Part shown: positions 1 to 8,122 of the stretch, one piece after another | Layout: the number at the start of each line of letters is the position of its first letter | How positions within the stretch are numbered: the first letter of the stretch is position 1 | Source of the DNA: Caenimonas koreensis DSM 17982 | Lineage (GTDB): Bacteria; Pseudomonadota; Gammaproteobacteria; Burkholderiales; Burkholderiaceae_C | DNA length: 64,000 bases | NCBI RefSeq assembly: GCF_009646335.1 | Contig: NZ_WJBU01000019.1 | Location: 1 to 64,000 of the forward strand | Reading direction: 5' to 3' | Position numbers and translations under genes: made by a program | The notes under the pieces: model-generated | What the model was told of the DNA's origin: nothing | The model's input: only the letters and a program-made list of their open reading frames with translations | Database searches by the model: none

Positions 1-143
1 AAGAGATGGTGATGCCGGGCGACAACGTCTCGATCACCGTGAAGCTGATCAACCCGATCGCCATGCAGGAAGGCCTGCGCTTCGCTATTCGCGAAGGCGG
101 CAAGACCGTGGGCTCGGGCGTCGTGGCCAAGATCCTGGAATAA
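1..143 (+). CDS. tuf: elongation factor Tu, C-terminal fragment (cut by window edge)
   Basis: The first 47 codons readable here, in the frame starting at base 3, are the beta-barrel domain 3 end of EF-Tu: a [24 protein letters not shown] segment followed by [19 protein letters not shown] and a TAA stop. EF-Tu carries aminoacyl-tRNA to the ribosome as a GTP complex. The 5' part lies outside the window. Only 10 bases separate its stop from rpsJ, so the two are almost certainly co-transcribed, as in the usual str operon order of tuf followed by rpsJ. Confidence 0.97.
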   Translation, partial: EMVMPGDNVSITVKLINPIAMQEGLRFAIREGGKTVGSGVVAKILE

Positions 144-153
144 GGAAAACATC

Positions 154-468
154 ATGGCTACGCAACAGAAGATCCGCATCCGCCTGAAGGCGTTCGATTA
201 CAAGTTGATCGATCAGTCTGCCGCTGAGATTGTTGACACGGCGAAGCGCACAGGCGCAATCGTCAAGGGTCCGGTACCGCTGCCGACGCGTATGAAGCGC
301 TTCGACATCCTGCGGTCGCCGCACGTCAATAAATCGAGCCGTGACCAGTTTGAAATCCGCACGCATCAGCGGCTGATGGACATCGTGGATCCCACGGACA
401 AGACAGTTGACGCTCTGATGAAGCTGGATTTGCCAGCTGGCGTTGATGTCGAGATCAAGCTGCAGTAA
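154..468 (+). CDS. rpsJ: 30S ribosomal protein S10
   Basis: The 104-residue product is full length for S10 (about 103 residues) and contains the typical start [18 protein letters not shown] and the hallmark GPVPLPTR and RTHQRLMDI segments. S10 binds 16S rRNA in the head of the small subunit and, with NusB, takes part in antitermination. A GGAAAAC-type ribosome site precedes the ATG. It is separated from rplC by 213 bp that hold a new promoter, so it appears to belong to the upstream tuf transcript, with readthrough into the S10 cluster possible. Confidence 0.98.
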   Translation: MATQQKIRIRLKAFDYKLIDQSAAEIVDTAKRTGAIVKGPVPLPTRMKRFDILRSPHVNKSSRDQFEIRTHQRLMDIVDPTDKTVDALMKLDLPAGVDVEIKLQ

Positions 469-476
469 CTAAGAGT

Positions 477-496
477 CGGGGCAATCAAATGCCCCG
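477..496 (+). other. stem-loop after rpsJ
   Basis: A perfect 7-bp stem (477-483 with 490-496, CGGGGCA/TGCCCCG) with a 6-base loop begins 8 bases after the rpsJ stop. No T-run follows, so it is at best a weak or partial terminator. It could alternatively protect the rpsJ mRNA 3' end. Confidence 0.45.
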
Positions 497-554
497 GTCA
501 ACAAGAAAAACAAGAAGTCAGGGTCGTCTCTAGGCGCCAAGCCCAAGAGCGGGC

Positions 555-560
555 TATAAT
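555..560 (+). promoter_or_regulatory. candidate promoter (-10) for the rplC operon
   Basis: A consensus TATAAT sits 122 bases upstream of the rplC start. I find no good TTGACA-like -35 at 16-18 bp spacing, so the assignment rests on the perfect -10 and on the position between rpsJ and rplC. The predicted start point is near base 567. Confidence 0.5.
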
Positions 561-566
561 TTGCGG

Positions 567-590
567 CTCTGCCGAATTTGGCAGAGTTTT
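567..590 (+). promoter_or_regulatory. leader hairpin at the predicted 5' end of the rplC operon mRNA
   Basis: A perfect 7-bp inverted repeat (567-573 CTCTGCC with 580-586 GGCAGAG, 6-base loop) is followed by four T. It would form at the very 5' end of a transcript started from the TATAAT at 555-560. It resembles a short terminator, but so close to the start point it is more likely a stabilising or regulatory leader structure. The classical S10 operon is autoregulated by L4 through its leader; whether this hairpin serves that role is inference. Confidence 0.4.
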
Positions 591-681
591 ATCAACCTTC
601 TTTCGACCGCCTGCTTTCAGGAGCCGGCGTTCAACGCAGAAGCCAATTGCAGCGGCTGCGGCGAAAGTTACGGAGCAACAA

Positions 682-1383
682 ATGAGTCAAAGCACCTCCC
701 TCGGGTTGCTGGGCCGCAAGGTGGGCATGATGCGCCTGTTCACTGATGATGGGGACGCAGTCCCTGTTACGGTGGTCGACGTGTCGAACAACCGCGTCAC
801 CCAGGTCAAATCCCCGGAAACGGACGGCTACGTGGCCTTGCAGGTCACGTTTGGTAAGCGCAAGTCATCGCGCGTCACCAAGCCGCAAGCTGGTCACCTC
901 GCTAAGGCGGGAGTTGAAGCCGGTGAAATCATTCAAGAATTCCGCGTCACTGCCGATACCGCTGCCAAGTACGCAGCCGGTGCGATGGTGCCTGCGGCCG
1001 ACGTATTCGCTGTGGGCCAGAAGGTCGACGTGCAAGGAACTACGATCGGTAAGGGTTACGCCGGAACCATCAAGCGTCACCACATGAGTTCCCAGCGCGC
1101 GTCGCACGGTAACAGCCGTTCGCACAACGTGCCTGGTTCGATTGGTATGGCGCAAGACCCGGGTCGCGTTTTCCCGGGCAAGCGCATGACGGGCCACCTC
1201 GGTGACGACACGGTCACCACTCAGAATCTCGATGTCTTCCGTATCGACGAAGCCCGTGGCTTGCTCCTCATCAGGGGTGCGGTGCCTGGCTCGCGAGGCG
1301 GTTTTGTCACCGTTCGCCCTGCTATCAAGGCCAAGCCGGCTACTGCCGCTGCAGCCGCTGTCGCCGCGAAGGGAGCGAAGTAA
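682..1383 (+). CDS. rplC: 50S ribosomal protein L3
   Basis: At 233 residues this is slightly longer than E. coli L3 (209) because of an Ala/Lys-rich C-terminal tail. It has the N-terminal [11 protein letters not shown] signature and the SHNVPGSIG...[15 protein letters not shown] core loop that reaches toward the peptidyl-transferase centre. L3 is an early assembly protein of the 50S subunit. It is the first gene after the rplC promoter region. Its TAA shares one base with the ATG of rplD (TAATG), indicating translational coupling. Confidence 0.98.
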   Translation: MSQSTSLGLLGRKVGMMRLFTDDGDAVPVTVVDVSNNRVTQVKSPETDGYVALQVTFGKRKSSRVTKPQAGHLAKAGVEAGEIIQEFRVTADTAAKYAAGAMVPAADVFAVGQKVDVQGTTIGKGYAGTIKRHHMSSQRASHGNSRSHNVPGSIGMAQDPGRVFPGKRMTGHLGDDTVTTQNLDVFRIDEARGLLLIRGAVPGSRGGFVTVRPAIKAKPATAAAAAVAAKGAK

Positions 1384-2003
1384 TGCAACTCGAACTCCTG
1401 AACGAACAAGGTCAGTCGTCGTCCAAGTACGAGGCGCCTGAGACTGTGTTCGGCCGTGAATACAACGAGGATCTGGTTCACCAGATCGTCGTTGCCTTCC
1501 AGGCGAATGCCCGTCAAGGCACTCGCGCCCAGAAGGACCGCCAGCAGGTCAAGCACTCGACCAAGAAGCCGTTCAAGCAAAAGGGCACGGGCCGTGCCCG
1601 CGCCGGTATGACTTCCTCGCCGCTGTGGCGCGGGGGCGGCCGGATTTTCCCGAACAGCCCTGAAGAAAACTTCACCCAGAAGATCAACAAGAAGATGTAT
1701 CGCGCCGGTATGGCCGCCATCTTCTCGCAACTCGCCCGTGAAGGCCGTCTGGCCGTTGTTGACTCAATGAAGGTTGACTCGCCGAAGACGAAGGCGCTCG
1801 CCGCCAAGTTCAAGGCGATGAACCTCGAGTCCGTGCTGGTGATCGCCGACGAAGTCGACGAGAACCTTTACCTGGCCTCGCGCAATCTGGTCAACGTGCT
1901 CGTCGTCGAGCCCCGTTACGCCGATCCGCTGTCGCTGGTGCACTACAAGAAGGTGCTCGTCACCAAGGGTGCCATTGACCAGCTCAAGGAGATGTTCGCA
2001 TGA
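1383..2003 (+). CDS. rplD: 50S ribosomal protein L4
   Basis: The 206-residue product matches the L4 family length (about 201-206). It includes the conserved extended-loop segment [14 protein letters not shown] followed by SSPLWRGGG, which lines the exit tunnel. In enterobacteria L4 is also the autogenous repressor of the S10 operon; that activity is not visible in sequence. It overlaps rplC by one base and rplW by four (ATGA). Confidence 0.98.
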   Translation: MQLELLNEQGQSSSKYEAPETVFGREYNEDLVHQIVVAFQANARQGTRAQKDRQQVKHSTKKPFKQKGTGRARAGMTSSPLWRGGGRIFPNSPEENFTQKINKKMYRAGMAAIFSQLAREGRLAVVDSMKVDSPKTKALAAKFKAMNLESVLVIADEVDENLYLASRNLVNVLVVEPRYADPLSLVHYKKVLVTKGAIDQLKEMFA

Positions 2004-2335
2004 GCCGCGTTAACCCAACTCCCGCGCAACGCACGTTCGACGAAGGTCGTCTGATGCAGGTCCTGGTTGCACCGATCATTTCGGAAAAGGCAACTTTCGT
2101 GGCCGACAAGACGAACGCCATCACGTTCAAGGTGCTGCAGGACGCCACCAAGCCCGAAATCAAGGCCGCCGTTGAATTGATGTTCAAGGTCGAAGTCAAG
2201 GGCGTTTCCGTCGTCAATACCAAAGGCAAGACCAAGCGCTATGGGCGCTCGGTGGGCCGCCGCGACAACGTTCGCAAGGCCTACGTCATGCTCAAGGAAG
2301 GCCAAGAGCTGAACCTGAACGGGGAGGCCGCTTAA
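2000..2335 (+). CDS. rplW: 50S ribosomal protein L23
   Basis: The 111-residue product is a full-length L23 with the APIISEKAT and [15 protein letters not shown] signatures. L23 sits at the tunnel exit and is the docking site for trigger factor and SRP. The annotated ATG overlaps the rplD stop by four bases. An internal ATG at 2054 ([13 protein letters not shown]) would also give a plausible L23, so the first 18 residues are less certain. Confidence 0.96.
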   Translation: MSRVNPTPAQRTFDEGRLMQVLVAPIISEKATFVADKTNAITFKVLQDATKPEIKAAVELMFKVEVKGVSVVNTKGKTKRYGRSVGRRDNVRKAYVMLKEGQELNLNGEAA

Positions 2336-2349
2336 CAGCGCGATACATC

Positions 2350-3174
2350 ATGGCAGTCATCAAGATGAAACCCACTTCACCCGGCCAGCGCGGCACGGTG
2401 AAGATCTCACGGGACCACCTTTACAAGGGTGCCCCTTACGCTCCGTTGCTCGAGCCGCAAATGCAGAATGCGGGCCGCAATAACAACGGTCACATCACGA
2501 CCCGTCACAAGGGTGGCGGTCACAAGCACCACTACCGTGTCGTCGATTTCGTTCGCGCAAAGGATGGCATTCCGGCAAAGGTCGAGCGTATTGAATACGA
2601 CCCGAACCGTACGGCCCACATTGCCCTGGTGGTCTACGCCGACGGCGAGCGTCGCTACATCATCGCGCCGCGTGGTCTGGAAGTAGGTGCCTCGTTGCTG
2701 TCCGGCGCTGAAGCCCCGATTCGTGCAGGCAACACGTTGCCCGTGCGCAATATCCCGGTCGGCTCGACGATCCATTGCATCGAGCTCAAGCCTGGCAAGG
2801 GTGCGCAGATTGCGCGTTCCGCAGGTACTTCTGCTACGTTGCTGGCTCGTGAAGGCACCTACGCTCAGGTTCGCATGCGCTCCGGTGAGGTTCGCAAGAT
2901 CCACATCGAATGCCGTGCCACTATCGGTGAAGTCGCCAACGAAGAACACAGCCTGCGTCAACTCGGCAAGGCCGGCGTCAAGCGTCACATGGGCATTCGC
3001 CCGACAGTGCGCGGCGTTGTGATGAACCCGGTCGACCACCCGCACGGTGGCGGCGAAGGCAAGACCGGCGAAGGCCGCCATCCTGTCGATCCGTGGGGCA
3101 ACCTGACCAAGGGTTACCGTACCCGCAACAACAAGCGCACGCAGGTCATGGTCGTGTCGCGTCGCAAGAAATAA
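2350..3174 (+). CDS. rplB: 50S ribosomal protein L2
   Basis: The 274-residue protein matches the standard L2 length. It has the N-terminal KPTSPGQRG start, the [15 protein letters not shown]-binding patch, and the near-invariant [17 protein letters not shown] loop containing the histidine linked to peptidyl-transferase function in E. coli. L2 is a primary 23S rRNA binder needed for subunit association. It sits 14 bases after rplW and 12 before rpsS in the same operon. Confidence 0.98.
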   Translation: MAVIKMKPTSPGQRGTVKISRDHLYKGAPYAPLLEPQMQNAGRNNNGHITTRHKGGGHKHHYRVVDFVRAKDGIPAKVERIEYDPNRTAHIALVVYADGERRYIIAPRGLEVGASLLSGAEAPIRAGNTLPVRNIPVGSTIHCIELKPGKGAQIARSAGTSATLLAREGTYAQVRMRSGEVRKIHIECRATIGEVANEEHSLRQLGKAGVKRHMGIRPTVRGVVMNPVDHPHGGGEGKTGEGRHPVDPWGNLTKGYRTRNNKRTQVMVVSRRKK

Positions 3175-3186
3175 GGGGCCGGCACA

Positions 3187-3465
3187 ATGACTCGCTCTCT
3201 CAAAAAAGGTCCTTTCGTCGACCATCACCTGGTGGCGAAGGCCGACAAGGCTGTGACGACCAAGGACAAGAAGCCGATCAAGACATGGTCGCGCCGCTCG
3301 ATGATCCTGCCCGAGTTCATCGGTCTGACGATCGCTGTTCACAACGGCAAGCAGCACGTACCTGTCTATATCACCGACCAGATGGTGGGGCACAAGCTCG
3401 GCGAATTCGCCCTGACGCGCACCTTCAAGGGTCACCCGGCGGACAAAAAAGTCCAGAAGAAGTAA
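3187..3465 (+). CDS. rpsS: 30S ribosomal protein S19
   Basis: The 92-residue protein carries the S19 hallmarks [27 protein letters not shown] and [13 protein letters not shown]19 forms a head complex with S13 and contacts 23S rRNA through an intersubunit bridge. The start ATG follows a GGGGCC-type weak ribosome site 12 bases after rplB. It has the standard place and length for the cluster. Confidence 0.98.
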   Translation: MTRSLKKGPFVDHHLVAKADKAVTTKDKKPIKTWSRRSMILPEFIGLTIAVHNGKQHVPVYITDQMVGHKLGEFALTRTFKGHPADKKVQKK

Positions 3466-3474
3466 GGAAAGACC

Positions 3475-3807
3475 ATGTCAGAAACACGTGCAGTCCTTAG
3501 GGGCGTCCGTCTGTCGGTCGACAAAGGCCGTCTGGTCGCCGATCTGATTCGCGGCAAGAAGGTTGATCAGGCGCTCAACACGCTTGAGTTCACCCAGAAG
3601 AAGGCCGCCGGCATCATCAAGAAGGTGCTCGAGTCCGCGATTGCGAACGCCGAGCACAACGACGGCGCCGACATCGACGAACTGAAGGTCAAGACCATCT
3701 ACGTCGAGCAAGGCGCTTCGCTCAAGCGTTTCACCGCGCGCGCCAAAGGTCGCGGCAACCGCATCGTCAAGCCCACGTGCCACGTGTACTTGACCGTTGG
3801 CAACTAA
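3475..3807 (+). CDS. rplV: 50S ribosomal protein L22
   Basis: The 110-residue protein matches E. coli L22 (110). It has the [20 protein letters not shown] start and the [12 protein letters not shown] beta-hairpin that reaches into the exit tunnel and, in other bacteria, carries macrolide-resistance changes. I see no deletion in that hairpin. A GGAAAG ribosome site lies just after the rpsS stop. Confidence 0.98.
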   Translation: MSETRAVLRGVRLSVDKGRLVADLIRGKKVDQALNTLEFTQKKAAGIIKKVLESAIANAEHNDGADIDELKVKTIYVEQGASLKRFTARAKGRGNRIVKPTCHVYLTVGN

Positions 3808-3823
3808 CGGGCTTTAGGAAAAC

Positions 3824-4753
3824 ATGGGACAAAAAATCCATCCTACCGGCTTCCGCCTGTCGGTGAGCCGCAACTGGGCCAGCCGCTGGTACGCCAACAA
3901 CCGTGACTTCGCCGGCATGCTGGCCGAAGACATCAAGGTGCGCGAGTACCTCAAGGGCAAGCTGAAGAACGCAGCGGTGTCGCGCGTCCTGATCGAGCGT
4001 CCCGCCAAGAACGCGCGCATCACGATTTTCTCGGCACGTCCGGGCGTCGTGATCGGCAAGAAGGGCGAAGACATCGAAGCGCTCAAGAAAGAACTGGCTA
4101 CGCGTTTGGGCGTGCCGGTCGCTGTGAACATTGAAGAAGTGCGTAAGCCCGAGATCGATGCCCAGCTGATCGCCGACTCGATCACCCAGCAGCTCGAAAA
4201 GCGGATCATGTTCCGCCGCGCCATGAAGCGCGCGATGCAGAACGCGATGCGCCTGGGCGCGCAGGGTATCAAGATCATGTCCGCCGGCCGCCTGAATGGC
4301 ATCGAGATCGCGCGTACCGAGTGGTATCGCGAAGGTCGCGTGCCGCTTCATACGCTGCGTGCCGACATCGACTATGGTTTCTCTGAAGCCAAGACCACCT
4401 ATGGCGTCATCGGCGTCAAGGTCTGGGTCTATAAGGGTGACACGCTCGGTCGCAACGACGCGCCTTCGCTGGACTCGACGCCGCGCCCTGAAGGCGAAGA
4501 GCGCCGTGGCCCGCGTGGTCCGCGCCGTGATGCCCGTCCGGGTGACCGTCCGGCTGGTGACCGCCGCCCGGCTGCTCGCCGTCCCGCAGCAGGTGCAGGC
4601 AATGTGGCGCCCGTTGACGGCGCTGACAAGCCGGCCGAAGCAACGACAGGTGCCGATGCACCGAAATCTACCGTTAAGCGCGTGCGTAAAGCAGCCGCGC
4701 CTGCAACCGGTAGCGGCACCGCTGCCGCACCGACAGACGGTAAAGGAGAGTAA
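3824..4753 (+). CDS. rpsC: 30S ribosomal protein S3 with long C-terminal tail
   Basis: The first 210 or so residues are a normal S3: [12 protein letters not shown] start, a type-II KH domain with [12 protein letters not shown] (GxxG loop), and the [22 protein letters not shown] segment. S3 binds the mRNA entry channel and has helicase activity with S4 and S5. The total of 309 residues exceeds E. coli S3 (233). The extra 90 residues form an Arg/Pro/Gly-rich then Ala/Lys-rich low-complexity tail, probably disordered and RNA-binding. Longer S3 tails occur in Burkholderiales, so this is an extension and not a fusion. Confidence 0.97.
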   Translation: MGQKIHPTGFRLSVSRNWASRWYANNRDFAGMLAEDIKVREYLKGKLKNAAVSRVLIERPAKNARITIFSARPGVVIGKKGEDIEALKKELATRLGVPVAVNIEEVRKPEIDAQLIADSITQQLEKRIMFRRAMKRAMQNAMRLGAQGIKIMSAGRLNGIEIARTEWYREGRVPLHTLRADIDYGFSEAKTTYGVIGVKVWVYKGDTLGRNDAPSLDSTPRPEGEERRGPRGPRRDARPGDRPAGDRRPAARRPAAGAGNVAPVDGADKPAEATTGADAPKSTVKRVRKAAAPATGSGTAAAPTDGKGE

Positions 4754-4755
4754 CT

Positions 4756-5172
4756 ATGCTGCAACCCGCTCGCCGCAAATATCGCAAAGAGCAAAAGGGC
4801 CGTAACACTGGCATCGCTACCCGGGGCAACTCGGTGGCGTTCGGTGATTTCGGTCTGAAGTGTACGGACCGCGGCCGTTTGACGGCGCGCCAGATCGAAG
4901 CCGCGCGTCGCGCGATTTCCCGCCACGTCAAACGTGGTGGCCGCATCTGGATTCGCGTGTTTCCCGACAAGCCAATTTCCCAGAAGCCCGCTGAAGTGCG
5001 GATGGGTAACGGCAAGGGTAACCCGGAGTACTACGTTGCTGAAATCCAGCCTGGCAAGGTCGTGTTCGAGATCGTCGGTGTTCCCGAAGAACTCGCTCGC
5101 GAAGCTTTCCGCCTCGCTGCCGCCAAGCTGCCGCTGCGGACGACATTCGTCACCCGCATGATCGGCTCGTAA
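4756..5172 (+). CDS. rplP: 50S ribosomal protein L16
   Basis: The 138-residue product matches L16 (136 in E. coli): [16 protein letters not shown] start, [18 protein letters not shown] and [16 protein letters not shown]16 helps position the A-site tRNA and completes 50S maturation. It starts two bases after the rpsC stop, with the ribosome site AAAGGAGAG overlapping the end of rpsC. Confidence 0.98.
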   Translation: MLQPARRKYRKEQKGRNTGIATRGNSVAFGDFGLKCTDRGRLTARQIEAARRAISRHVKRGGRIWIRVFPDKPISQKPAEVRMGNGKGNPEYYVAEIQPGKVVFEIVGVPEELAREAFRLAAAKLPLRTTFVTRMIGS

Positions 5173-5188
5173 TTCTGGAGTGCACAAC

Positions 5189-5398
5189 ATGAGTAAATCC
5201 GCTGACCTGCGCCAGAAAGACGTTGCCGGCATCAAAGCCGAAGTGAAAGACCTGCAAAAGGCACATTTCGGCCTGCGCATGCAAAAAGCCACGCAACAAT
5301 TGACCAACACCGGTACGCTGCGCGTGACGCGCCGTGACATCGCCCGCGCCAAGACCATCCTTGCCCAAAAGCAGGCTGAGTCCAAGGCTGCCAAGTAA
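5189..5398 (+). CDS. rpmC: 50S ribosomal protein L29
   Basis: The 69-residue protein has the two-helix L29 pattern ([20 protein letters not shown] and [14 protein letters not shown]). L29 sits next to L23 at the tunnel exit. I chose the ATG at 5189 over an in-frame GTG at 5180 because GGAG at 5177-5180 gives a proper ribosome site for the ATG and would overlap the GTG. It lies between rplP and rpsQ. Confidence 0.96.
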   Translation: MSKSADLRQKDVAGIKAEVKDLQKAHFGLRMQKATQQLTNTGTLRVTRRDIARAKTILAQKQAESKAAK

Positions 5399-5410
5399 GG
5401 AGTGCCTCAT

Positions 5411-5680
5411 ATGACTGAAGCCAGAACTTCCCTCAAGCGCACCCTCATCGGCAAAGTCGTGAGCGACAAGCGCGCCAAGACCGTTACGGTCCTCGTCGAA
5501 CGCCGTGTGAAGCACGAGCTGTACGGCAAGATCGTCGCGAAGTCGAGCAAGTACCACGCCCACGACGAAAAAGGCGAGTTCCACACAGGCGACGTGATCG
5601 AGATCACCGAAAGCCGTCCGATCTCGAAGACCAAGAACTGGGTCGCTACGCGCCTGGTTGAGAAGGCTGTGGAAGTTTGA
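5411..5680 (+). CDS. rpsQ: 30S ribosomal protein S17
   Basis: The 89-residue protein is an OB-fold S17 with [37 protein letters not shown] and [10 protein letters not shown] segments. It binds 16S rRNA helices 7 and 11. The ATG at 5411 is preferred over GTG 5402 because the ribosome site AAGGAG (5397-5402) overlaps the GTG. It is the last gene of this transcript: a strong terminator follows, and the rplN-rplX-rplE block that usually continues here is absent. Confidence 0.97.
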   Translation: MTEARTSLKRTLIGKVVSDKRAKTVTVLVERRVKHELYGKIVAKSSKYHAHDEKGEFHTGDVIEITESRPISKTKNWVATRLVEKAVEV

Positions 5681-5705
5681 TTCCGCTGCCCTGCAGATGA
5701 TTTCG

Positions 5706-5737
5706 AATCGGCCCACAATGTGGGCCGATTCTTTTTT
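5706..5737 (+). terminator. rho-independent terminator of the S10 ribosomal operon
   Basis: A perfect 12-bp inverted repeat (5706-5717 with 5719-5730, AATCGGCCCACA/TGTGGGCCGATT) is followed by C and seven T. In practice about 10 bp would pair around a small loop. It ends the rplC-to-rpsQ transcript and lies directly in front of the peroxiredoxin gene. Confidence 0.92.
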
Positions 5738-5749
5738 TGGAGAAGCAAA

Positions 5750-6256
5750 TTGATCAAAGTCGGCGACACGATTCCTAACGTCACACTTCAAGAGTTTTCA
5801 GAGGTCGAAGGCAATGGCTGCTCTATTGGGCCCAACCCGGTCCAGACTGGCGAAGCCGCAGCCGGTAAGACCATTGCCGTGTTTGCATTGCCGGGCGCCT
5901 TCACCCCTACTTGTTCGGCCAAGCATGTACCTGGATTCGTCGAAAGAGCGGACGAACTGAAGGCAGCTGGCGTTGATGAGATCTGGTGCCTGTCGGTCAA
6001 CGACGCGTTCGTCATGGGCGCATGGGCGCGCGATCAAAAGACCGCTGGGAAAGTCCGCATGCTCGGCGACGGCAGCGCAGATTTCGCCAAGGCCGCAGGG
6101 CTCACGCTCGATTTGACTTCCAGGGGCATGGGGCTTCGCAGCGCACGCTATTCCATGCTGGTCAAGGATGGCAAGGTCGCAACCCTCAACGTCGAAGGAC
6201 CCGGCAAATTCGAAGTCAGCGACGCTGGCACGATGCTGGCGCAAGCCAAGGGTTGA
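5750..6256 (+). CDS. peroxiredoxin of the Prx5 type (thiol peroxidase)
   Basis: The 168-residue product reduces hydrogen peroxide or alkyl hydroperoxides with a peroxidatic cysteine. The active-site segment PGAFTPTCSAKHVPGF (catalytic Cys near residue 50, with the PxxxT/SxxC pattern) and EIWCLSVND (second conserved Cys) identify the Prx5 family; the glutaredoxin-fused form is not present. I chose TTG at 5750, which has GGAGAAG at 5739-5745. The in-frame ATG at 5720 lies inside the terminator stem and lacks a ribosome site. The reductant is not indicated by neighbours. Transcription must come from readthrough of the terminator or from a promoter I could not identify. Confidence 0.93.
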   Translation: MIKVGDTIPNVTLQEFSEVEGNGCSIGPNPVQTGEAAAGKTIAVFALPGAFTPTCSAKHVPGFVERADELKAAGVDEIWCLSVNDAFVMGAWARDQKTAGKVRMLGDGSADFAKAAGLTLDLTSRGMGLRSARYSMLVKDGKVATLNVEGPGKFEVSDAGTMLAQAKG

Positions 6257-6266
6257 GCCGGCGGGG

Positions 6267-6761
6267 CTACAGCTCCGCTTTGAGGTAGTGCGCCCCGGCG
6301 ATCGGGTTGTGATAGTACGGTGGGATCTCGGTAAAGCCGAGTTCGCCGTACAGCGCTCGCGCTGCCTCCATATCGTCCAGCGTGTCGAGCAGCACGCACG
6401 AATAACCCGCATTGCGAGCGCTGTCCAGCACTGCCTCGGCCAGCTGCCTCCCAAGACCGATGCCGCGATGCTGTTTGCGGACATACAGGCGCTTCATCTC
6501 TGCCGCGTTTGGATAGTCGCTTGAGTCGAGCGCGCGCAGCGCACAGCAGCCGGCCAGTTCACCGTTCACCCGCGCCAGGAACAAAGCTCCGCGCGGCGGC
6601 GCGTACTCGCCGGGTAGCGTCGCAAGCTCCCGATCGAAATCCTGGAAGCACAGGTCGATCCCCAAGCCCTTCGCGTATTCGCTGAAGATGGTGCGAACGT
6701 CTTGAAAGTCCGCATCGCTTGCGGGTGTGGCCAGGACGACTGCTGGTAAAGGGGTGCTCAA
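6267..6761 (-). CDS. GNAT-family N-acetyltransferase
   Basis: The region codes for a GNAT fold: an acceptor-side N-terminal half, then EMKRLYVRKQHRGIGLGRQL, the motif A acetyl-CoA pyrophosphate loop (RxxGxG/A as RGIGLG), and a C-terminal AARALYGELGFTEIPPYY motif B. Substrate is unknown. The open frame runs back to 6887, but the extra N-terminal 42 residues look unstructured and overlap the neighbouring gene, so I place the start at TTG 6761 with moderate certainty (164 residues). It is convergent with the peroxiredoxin, 10 bases apart. Confidence 0.85.
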   Translation of the reverse strand: MSTPLPAVVLATPASDADFQDVRTIFSEYAKGLGIDLCFQDFDRELATLPGEYAPPRGALFLARVNGELAGCCALRALDSSDYPNAAEMKRLYVRKQHRGIGLGRQLAEAVLDSARNAGYSCVLLDTLDDMEAARALYGELGFTEIPPYYHNPIAGAHYLKAEL

Positions 6762-6846
6762 GCGGCTGGGCCTGAAATGGTGGGCCTGCCAGTTTAGCTG
6801 CAAGAGAGGTCCTCGTCCTGCCCGCAGCCGCAATGGTGGGTGCGCC

Positions 6847-7569
6847 TCAGCCGCTCGTGCCAACAAGCGCAACAACAACAGCGGCAATCACCCCAAATAT
6901 CGCCAGTGCGAGCAGTCGCGTCGTCACGTCGTCACGCGAGCCCGGACCGCCGCCGCCGGCCGCAACTTTGTCGCCACCGACCATGGCGGCAGTCAGGCTC
7001 AGACCTTGACGCCACTTGTAAAACGCGACGGCTGCCACATGGATTGCCACCAGAGCGACTACGAGCCACTGCCCAAAATCCTTGTGATACGTCGTCAAGA
7101 CTTTGGCCGTAGCGTTGGAAACGAAGCGATTCAAAGGACCGACGAAGTCGGCTGTATCGTCGCTGTACAGGCCCGAGCCGACCTGCAGTGCCAGTACGCA
7201 AAGGATAACCACTACCGACACACTGCCCGCTGGTGAGTGCCCGTGGCCGTTGAAAGGCTCGCCGCGCAAGTAGGCAACCACCTTTGATGGCTTGACAGTG
7301 AACGTCGAGAAGCGCGACCAATGACCTCCGACAAATCCCCAGACGACGCGAAAGGCGAGCAGGCTTGCCACGAGATAGCCTAGCCGCGCATGCCAGGGCA
7401 TCCACTCACCACCGAGATGGCCGGTGACCACCAGCGCGGCGACGCTGCCTGCAAGAGCCCAATGGAAGATCCGGGTTGGCAGGTCCCAAATTCTGATGGG
7501 GCGAGTGTGCTGGTCGTTCACAGCTGATATTGTGGCTGGTCTGCTCGCTCGGTGTTTACCCGCGGTCAT
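6847..7569 (-). CDS. cytochrome b561-type membrane protein
   Basis: The product has several membrane segments and paired histidines typical of the cytochrome b561 / hydrogenase-b family: RIFHWALAGS, WHARLGYLVASLLAFRVVWG, YHKDFGQWLV and AIHVAAVAFYKW. Such proteins pass electrons between the quinone pool and periplasmic partners through two b hemes. The C-terminal part adds a Gly-rich linker and one further hydrophobic helix. It is divergent from a cytochrome c' gene 54 bp away, a pairing often seen for b/c electron-transfer couples. The start is uncertain: ATG 7569 gives 240 residues and GTG 7521 gives 224. Confidence 0.88.
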   Translation of the reverse strand: MTAGKHRASRPATISAVNDQHTRPIRIWDLPTRIFHWALAGSVAALVVTGHLGGEWMPWHARLGYLVASLLAFRVVWGFVGGHWSRFSTFTVKPSKVVAYLRGEPFNGHGHSPAGSVSVVVILCVLALQVGSGLYSDDTADFVGPLNRFVSNATAKVLTTYHKDFGQWLVVALVAIHVAAVAFYKWRQGLSLTAAMVGGDKVAAGGGGPGSRDDVTTRLLALAIFGVIAAVVVALVGTSG

Positions 7570-7623
7570 TGAACTTTGTCGCAGTTGCCATGATCAGCCA
7601 GCAATTTTGAAAGGTCTTTTCCC

Positions 7624-8079
7624 ATGTACGTCAGAAAGTTGCTTGTGCTGTCATTGACGGCCGTGCTTGCCCTTCCGGCGTTTGCGCAGTTCCGCAAGCC
7701 AGAGGACGCCGTCAAATATCGCCAGAGTGTGATGTACACAATGGGCACACACTTCTACAGCCGTGTCGGAGGAATGGCCAATGGGCGCGTGCCATTCGAT
7801 GCAAAGGCCGCTGCAGAGAACGTCGAAATCGTCGCTACCCTCAGCCGCTTGCCTTGGGCCGCATTTCCCGCCGACAGCAATGGCGTTGGAAAGACCGATG
7901 CAAAGCCTGCCGTCTGGACAGAGCAAGCCAAGTTCAAAGACCTTGCCGACAAGATGCAGGCTGAAGTCGTCAAGCTGCAAGCGGCGGCCAAGACTGGTGA
8001 CTTTGAGGCACTGAAGGTGGCGTATCGCGCCACGTCGAGCTCGTGCAAGGCTTGCCACGACGCCTTCACGAACCAGTAG
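7624..8079 (+). CDS. cytochrome c' (class II periplasmic cytochrome c)
   Basis: A 151-residue precursor with a clear Sec signal peptide (hydrophobic residues 5-19, cleavage after AFA near residue 21). The heme motif CKACH lies at the extreme C-terminus, as in the four-helix class II cytochromes; the helical body carries FRKPEDAVKYRQSVM. Members bind NO or CO at a five-coordinate heme or act as electron carriers. An AAAGG ribosome site precedes the ATG. The divergent cytochrome b gene is the likely membrane electron-transfer partner. Confidence 0.93.
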   Translation: MYVRKLLVLSLTAVLALPAFAQFRKPEDAVKYRQSVMYTMGTHFYSRVGGMANGRVPFDAKAAAENVEIVATLSRLPWAAFPADSNGVGKTDAKPAVWTEQAKFKDLADKMQAEVVKLQAAAKTGDFEALKVAYRATSSSCKACHDAFTNQ

Positions 8080-8095
8080 GACTTGTTTGCCGCCA

Positions 8096-8122
8096 ACCCT
8101 GCGCGCAACCTGCGCGTAGGGT
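8096..8122. terminator. hairpin between convergent genes
   Basis: A 12-bp stem with one mismatch (8096-8107 with 8111-8122) and a 3-base loop lies between the cytochrome c' stop and the stop of the opposite gene. There is no T-run on either strand, so it may be a weak bidirectional terminator or an mRNA-stabilising end. Confidence 0.4.

Noticed and set aside
5720..5749. Upstream ATG for the peroxiredoxin
   Set aside because: It lies in the terminator stem, has no ribosome site and would add a non-family N-terminus rich in Phe/Trp/Arg.
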